Of a stretch of 53,107 nt of DNA, positions 49,239 to 53,107 are shown piece after piece. Location of the stretch: NCBI GenBank assembly GCA_934394985.1, contig CAKRRF010000017.1, positions 1 through 53,107 of the forward strand. The letters are read 5' to 3'. A program made the position numbers and the translations under genes. How positions within the stretch are numbered: position 1 is the stretch's first letter; every line of letters starts with the position of its first letter. The DNA is from an uncultured Marvinbryantia sp. (GTDB lineage Bacteria > Bacillota > Clostridia > Lachnospirales > Lachnospiraceae). Below the pieces are notes generated by a model. The model was given only the letters and a program-made list of their open reading frames with translations. It did not search any database and had not been told where the DNA came from.

Positions 49239-51644
49239 TCATCCTATCACAGGATCCTCAAAAAATTCTTTTTCCTGCAATGTTCTTTTATTGACATACA
49301 TTCGTTCATCTGCCTGATGGATTGCCTCAATAATCGGATGTACATTGCAGACACCTCCGATACTGACTGATAAATGCAGATCCGGATATTCCGGAAGCAC
49401 GATACTCTTTACCGCGGTTTTGATCTTTTCATTTTTTTCCAGCATTTGTTCCTGTGACAGCTTTGGAAAAAGCAGTAAAAACTCGTCTCCGCCATAACGG
49501 ATCAGAATATCTGTACTTCGAATACAGGACTGTATTGCAGAAGCAATATCTCGCAGCACAACATCTCCAGCAGGATGTCCATACATGTCATTGACCTGTT
49601 TAAACTGATCTACGTCAACGATTTCCACACATTCCATTCCTTCCATATGTGTAAGATAAGTCTCAAAATATCTTCTGGAATAAGCACCGGTCAGTGGATC
49701 AGAAAACAATTCTCGATTTTCGCCCCGACTCTTATCCAGCAAAAATCTGGTACCGTTCGCATCTATCCAACGTCCTTCGTTCATTTTAGAAAGCATTTCC
49801 AGTACACATGGAGTTCCATTAATACAAAGGTATTTTGCAGTTACATAATACATATCTGATCTGGTAAATTCCAGTTTATTAAGCATAGTCTGTTGAGCCA
49901 GAGCACGTGCCGAAATACAGTTGGCGCAATTTCCTCCATTCTCCCAGAACGCAGCACAATGCTGTTCCGTCTGTCTTAAAATGCCTTTATCATCTATTTC
50001 CAATACTGCATTGGATGTCGGATCTACCAGACGTACAATGTCGAAAATTTGTCTCAGATGATCGAAGGCTTTTCTCACATCTTTTCCATCCGTTGTCACA
50101 TTCTCTTCCAATTCACCTGGAACCGGAAGGTCTGCCTCAATCTGTCTTGGCCGGCTCATCTGCCCCACGGCACCGATATAGTGTTCCGGTGAAAAATCTG
50201 ACCATAAAGAATGTATCCTCAGGTCACACCACTCGTATTCCTTTCCAACTGGCAGCATAATGCTCATGGAAAATTCTCTGTTTTCCGGTGTAGTAGCTCC
50301 CAGTGCATTTTTCAATCGATGAAAATCCTTCTGACTGAGTCCTGAAAAGCAGTTTGTATCTGTCACATTTACAACAGAATAACGGTACTGCGGCGGTTCA
50401 TTCCAGTTTACTACATTTACCAGTCTGGAACATGCATCATATTCAAACTGAATTTCCCCACTCAGCGACGCAAAAAAGTTCATCCGCTCCTGCATGGATT
50501 CCAGCAAACGCTGCGCACGGTCACTGTGCGGCACATCCCTTTTCTGCATAACTTCCTCCGCCAGCCGGTCAGCCTCCCGTCGATAAACACCTTCTCCGGT
50601 GTCATACTGAACAGCCGCTCTGAGCTGCGATGCAATTTCCTGCAGGCATTTTAAAAGAAGGGGATTGAATGCGCCACACTCACCAGCCATAATCATTCCA
50701 AGTGCCGTTTCATGATCATAAGCATCTTTATAACACCGCTTGCTTGTCAGTGCATCATATACATCTGCCAGTGCAACGACCTGAGCCGCTATCGGAATCT
50801 GTTCTCCGATAAGTCCATCCGGATAACCATGTCCATCCCATCGTTCATGATGCCAGCGACAAATCTCCCAGGCTACCCGAAGCAGTGGTTTTTCCTTTTC
50901 TGTAGACATCCGTCTGATAATATCTGCGCCGATCGTTGTATGACGTTTCATAATCTGAAATTCATCCTGTGTCAGTTTCCCCGGTTTATTCAGGATACTT
51001 TCCGGAATATCGATCTTTCCGATATCATGCAGTGCAGAAGCCGTTGTGATGGTGGCAATATCTGTTTCCGAAAGCTGATATTCATTCGTTTTTTGAAGGA
51101 GCTTTCGCAATAAAAGTTCCGTTGCCGTACGTATATGAATAATATGCTCTCCACTCTCGCTGTTTCGAAATTCTACCACATGACTCAAAATGCCAATCAT
51201 CAGATTGTTGTTCTCTTCTTTTTCATAAATCTGATCTGAAACCATCTGCATCAGTCGTTTCTGATTTGCATACAGATTTAGTATATTCTGTACACGTCTG
51301 CGAACGATAAACGCATCGAATGGTCTGCGAATATAATCTTCCGCACCAAAGATATATGCCCGTTCAATAATATCCTTTTTTTCTTCTGACGATATCATAA
51401 TCACCGGTATCTCATTGATCCACTGAAGCTTATTCATTCGCTCCAGAACCTGAAACCCGTTCATTTCCGGCATATTGATATCCAGCAGCATCAGATCTAC
51501 CATAAGATCCTGCTGTAGCATATGAATTGCCTCACGACCATTTTCGGCCTGTACATACTCATATTCTTCCCCAAGAATTGCCATCAGCATCTGACGGTTT
51601 ATCTCTGCGTCATCGACAATCATGATTTTGGGTCTTATATCCAT
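49239..51644 (-). CDS. response regulator with HD-GYP and GGDEF domains
   Basis: An 801-residue cytoplasmic protein: receiver domain (1-125, phospho-acceptor Asp55 in LLDINMPEMNG), HD-GYP phosphodiesterase domain with HDIGK (206-207 for HD) and WHHERWDGHGYPDG, a middle region with PAS-like features (about 375-640) and a C-terminal GGDEF domain (GGDEF from 718, preceded by the inhibitory-site motif RSTD). So it has both a c-di-GMP hydrolase and a synthase site, both intact. The ATG at 51644 (MDIRPKIM) is preferred because GGGAGGAGAG precedes it; an upstream ATG at 51674 overlaps the prepilin gene stop but has no ribosome site. The histidine kinase partner is not in the window. Confidence 0.93.
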   Translation of the reverse strand: MDIRPKIMIVDDAEINRQMLMAILGEEYEYVQAENGREAIHMLQQDLMVDLMLLDINMPEMNGFQVLERMNKLQWINEIPVIMISSEEKKDIIERAYIFGAEDYIRRPFDAFIVRRRVQNILNLYANQKRLMQMVSDQIYEKEENNNLMIGILSHVVEFRNSESGEHIIHIRTATELLLRKLLQKTNEYQLSETDIATITTASALHDIGKIDIPESILNKPGKLTQDEFQIMKRHTTIGADIIRRMSTEKEKPLLRVAWEICRWHHERWDGHGYPDGLIGEQIPIAAQVVALADVYDALTSKRCYKDAYDHETALGMIMAGECGAFNPLLLKCLQEIASQLRAAVQYDTGEGVYRREADRLAEEVMQKRDVPHSDRAQRLLESMQERMNFFASLSGEIQFEYDACSRLVNVVNWNEPPQYRYSVVNVTDTNCFSGLSQKDFHRLKNALGATTPENREFSMSIMLPVGKEYEWCDLRIHSLWSDFSPEHYIGAVGQMSRPRQIEADLPVPGELEENVTTDGKDVRKAFDHLRQIFDIVRLVDPTSNAVLEIDDKGILRQTEQHCAAFWENGGNCANCISARALAQQTMLNKLEFTRSDMYYVTAKYLCINGTPCVLEMLSKMNEGRWIDANGTRFLLDKSRGENRELFSDPLTGAYSRRYFETYLTHMEGMECVEIVDVDQFKQVNDMYGHPAGDVVLRDIASAIQSCIRSTDILIRYGGDEFLLLFPKLSQEQMLEKNEKIKTAVKSIVLPEYPDLHLSVSIGGVCNVHPIIEAIHQADERMYVNKRTLQEKEFFEDPVIG

Positions 51645-51670
51645 GGTTTTTCTCTCTCCTCCCTCTTTTT

Positions 51671-52618
51671 TCATCCATTCTTTGGAAGTGTCTCCTTATA
51701 ATCCTGATATTTTTCATCCGTGAGCTTTACATAAGCACTATAAGCCTGATCCAGGGTATCATATTTCTCACCATTTGTATAAGGTCTGAATCCATTCGCA
51801 TTATAAATGTGATCTGCTATAGCGATATAGGTCTGACCTTTATTATTTCTTTCTGCCGTGGTTATCTCTGATATATAGAACCCTCCGTCTGCTCTGCTGA
51901 TCAGAACCGGTATCTTTTTTCCCGCACCAACCTTATTTGTGTCTACCGAAGTCCAAAACAGATATCTGCCGGAATCATCTCTCGGACTTCCCAGATATGC
52001 CCATGTCCCATGTGCCAGCAGACTGTTGGTTTCTTTTCCTATTTCCGCATTTACCTTTTTGACCATATCAGAATTCGGACATTTGGAATCTATCTCAAAA
52101 CGCGTAACTCCCTGACTGATCAGATTTGCTAACAGTCCGGTATTTGTGAGTACATTATGAAGATCATTGTTAAACTTTATCACAATATCTGTATCATTTT
52201 CATTATTATCCTGATCCTCATTACTGCTCTTCCCTTTCCAGTCGAATACAATACCGGTGTTCTCATTATAAGACACCTCACATTCCCCGTTCTCAGTCGG
52301 CACGCCCTTCCAGTTATCGGTATCTCCTTCATTTTGGTAATGAGTAATTCCCGCTATCGACACAGGGTCCAGAGACTGCCATCCGTTCTGCTTCTGCTTA
52401 AGCTTTACCGTTCTGACTATATTATTCGATGTGTCTGCACTTAGCACTTCTGTCATTACTTCTGCATATGCAGAACGCACATTGGACAAATCTGCAGACT
52501 CACGACTCTTTTCCAGCTGTTTTTGAAAAATCGGTATCATCACTGCAACCAACACGGTAATGACTGCGACCGAAATCAGGCATTCCGCCAGCGTAAATCC
52601 ATTTCTTTTATGATGCAT
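51671..52618 (-). CDS. type IV prepilin-like protein (type II secretion pseudopilin family)
   Basis: A 315-residue protein with a short basic leader MHHKRNG, a prepilin peptidase site G-FTLAE with Glu at mature position 5, and a hydrophobic helix LISVAVITVLVAVMIPIF. The C-terminal part (about 35-315) is a globular domain unlike short major pilins. No pilus ATPase, platform protein or peptidase is next to it, so it is an orphan minor pilin or surface protein. It directly precedes the c-di-GMP regulator gene, 26 bp from that gene's chosen start, and the two are probably co-transcribed. Confidence 0.87.
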   Translation of the reverse strand: MHHKRNGFTLAECLISVAVITVLVAVMIPIFQKQLEKSRESADLSNVRSAYAEVMTEVLSADTSNNIVRTVKLKQKQNGWQSLDPVSIAGITHYQNEGDTDNWKGVPTENGECEVSYNENTGIVFDWKGKSSNEDQDNNENDTDIVIKFNNDLHNVLTNTGLLANLISQGVTRFEIDSKCPNSDMVKKVNAEIGKETNSLLAHGTWAYLGSPRDDSGRYLFWTSVDTNKVGAGKKIPVLISRADGGFYISEITTAERNNKGQTYIAIADHIYNANGFRPYTNGEKYDTLDQAYSAYVKLTDEKYQDYKETLPKNG

Positions 52619-52843
52619 GCTATGTCTGTTTTCCTTTTTCTATATCTGTTCCTTATTTTCATAGATATGACATCGCAGATAGCAAAAAAGAAAAACAGAG
52701 CCGCCGATAAATATCTACCATTGCCTCTGATATCGTCCTATAACTGCAATTACCCATATCTGAGCACTACTTTACCAACTTTTAAAATATCATACATGAT
52801 TCTTCTCCGTCAATACACTTCCACACTTTTGCAGTTACCGTTC
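52619..52843 (-). other. leader/intergenic region upstream of the prepilin gene
   Basis: This 225-bp spacer holds a possible minus-strand promoter (TTGACG 52813-52808 with TATTTT about 18 bases on) and a T-rich run TTTTTCTTTTTT on the minus strand at about 52683-52694, preceded by a weak CAGAG/CTCTG pairing. That could be an attenuator or the terminator of the gene cut by the window edge. I looked for the conserved cores of c-di-GMP riboswitches and did not find them. Confidence 0.3.
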
Positions 52844-53107
52844 TTAAAATTTTCCCTTCTTTTTCCACTGCGTTCCGCCAATAGCCATAATCAATATCGC
52901 TATGAATGCCACTGTTTCATAGATCTGCACACCGGTATTTACCGGATCATCATCAATAAAACGTTCATTTGACTGAAGAACTTCATTCATCGCCATCAAA
53001 TCCATAAAATCTATGTACGCCGCTTCTGTTCGATCAATTTTAAAAACAGTCCGGTAAATATTCGTATAATTGATTTCCAGCAGACTTACGCCATCTCTGC
53101 TGATCCT
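52844..53107 (-). CDS. C-terminal end of a surface protein with sorting-signal-like tail (partial)
   Basis: An open frame enters at the right window edge and stops at 52844; 87 residues are visible and the start lies outside. The last 32 residues read VNTG, a hydrophobic helix IYETVAFIAILIMAIGG and a basic tail KKKGKF. That order (x-TG, helix, Lys/Arg tail) is how sortase substrates end, although PVNTG departs from LPxTG; a plain C-terminal membrane anchor is the alternative. The upstream part is acidic (SNERFIDDD). It lies on the same strand as the prepilin gene and precedes it. Confidence 0.7.
   Translation of the reverse strand, partial: RISRDGVSLLEINYTNIYRTVFKIDRTEAAYIDFMDLMAMNEVLQSNERFIDDDPVNTGVQIYETVAFIAILIMAIGGTQWKKKGKF

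Noticed and set aside
52619..52843. c-di-GMP riboswitch before the prepilin gene
   Set aside because: Expected from the function of the neighbours, but the conserved GEMM core sequences were not found on the minus strand.

Overview
The window looks like chromosome of a low-to-mid GC Gram-positive anaerobe of the class Clostridia, most likely a Lachnospiraceae member (Blautia/Dorea/Mediterraneibacter-like). This rests on gene content and style, not on a search: AGGAGG-type ribosome sites, cdaA-cdaR, a TarIJ/LCP cell-envelope set, ComF-RecD2-MreB neighbours and an orphan prepilin. No IS element, prophage, CRISPR array or rRNA was seen. Nearly every gene is on the minus strand. No gene-free stretch exceeds 300 bp.

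Layout. 1-29 is the 5' part of a tRNA (probably Pro) with a near-consensus promoter. 186-3806 is a housekeeping operon: RNA methyltransferase, secreted papain-like protease, RdgB, YfcE-like phosphodiesterase. 3879-5473 holds a rhodanese, a 58-residue hydrophilic protein, a candidate small RNA and a lipoprotein with three CPYC modules. 5556-8082 is a ClpX-type ATPase gene overlapping the gene for the housekeeping sigma factor. 8259-9749 is an HtrA-like protease.

9876-39518 is a roughly 29.6-kb envelope-polymer locus read leftwards from a strong promoter at 39585-39613, with an internal promoter at 13817-13845 and a terminator at 10883-10909. It encodes two polyprenyl-phosphate sugar-1-phosphate transferases, many GT2 glycosyltransferases, RmlD (dTDP-rhamnose), a WecE-type sugar aminotransferase, TarI/TarJ (CDP-ribitol), three CDP-polyol phosphotransferase-family enzymes, a Wzm/Wzt ABC exporter, a GtrB/CsbB-like polyprenyl-phosphate glycosyltransferase, YfhO and an LCP ligase. 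Read together, this suggests a rhamnose-containing polymer with ribitol-phosphate substituents or segments, made in the cytoplasm, exported by the ABC transporter, decorated outside and attached to peptidoglycan. A 1264-residue methyltransferase/kinase-like/GT fusion overlaps wzt, whose product has an extra C-terminal domain; this recalls the WbdD-Wzt chain-termination and export logic of E. coli O9a.

39717-41054 is a divergent L,D-transpeptidase with wall-binding repeats. 41111-48964 is a second leftward operon: mreB/mbl, recD2, comF, two membrane proteins, cdaA, cdaR and an HPr-like gene. 48965-49238 contains a second candidate small RNA. 49239-52618 encodes a response regulator with HD-GYP and GGDEF domains and a type IV prepilin-like protein. 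The right edge cuts a gene whose end resembles a cell-wall sorting signal.

The least conventional content is non-coding. Two plus-strand intergenic units, each with a promoter (one carrying 11-bp-spaced direct repeats), a hairpin beginning at the predicted +1, single-stranded C-rich anti-Shine-Dalgarno stretches with a shared ACUCCC(C)UC motif, and a terminator, have no plus-strand gene upstream that could own the terminator. They look like a pair of csRNA-like regulators of envelope and c-di-GMP genes.
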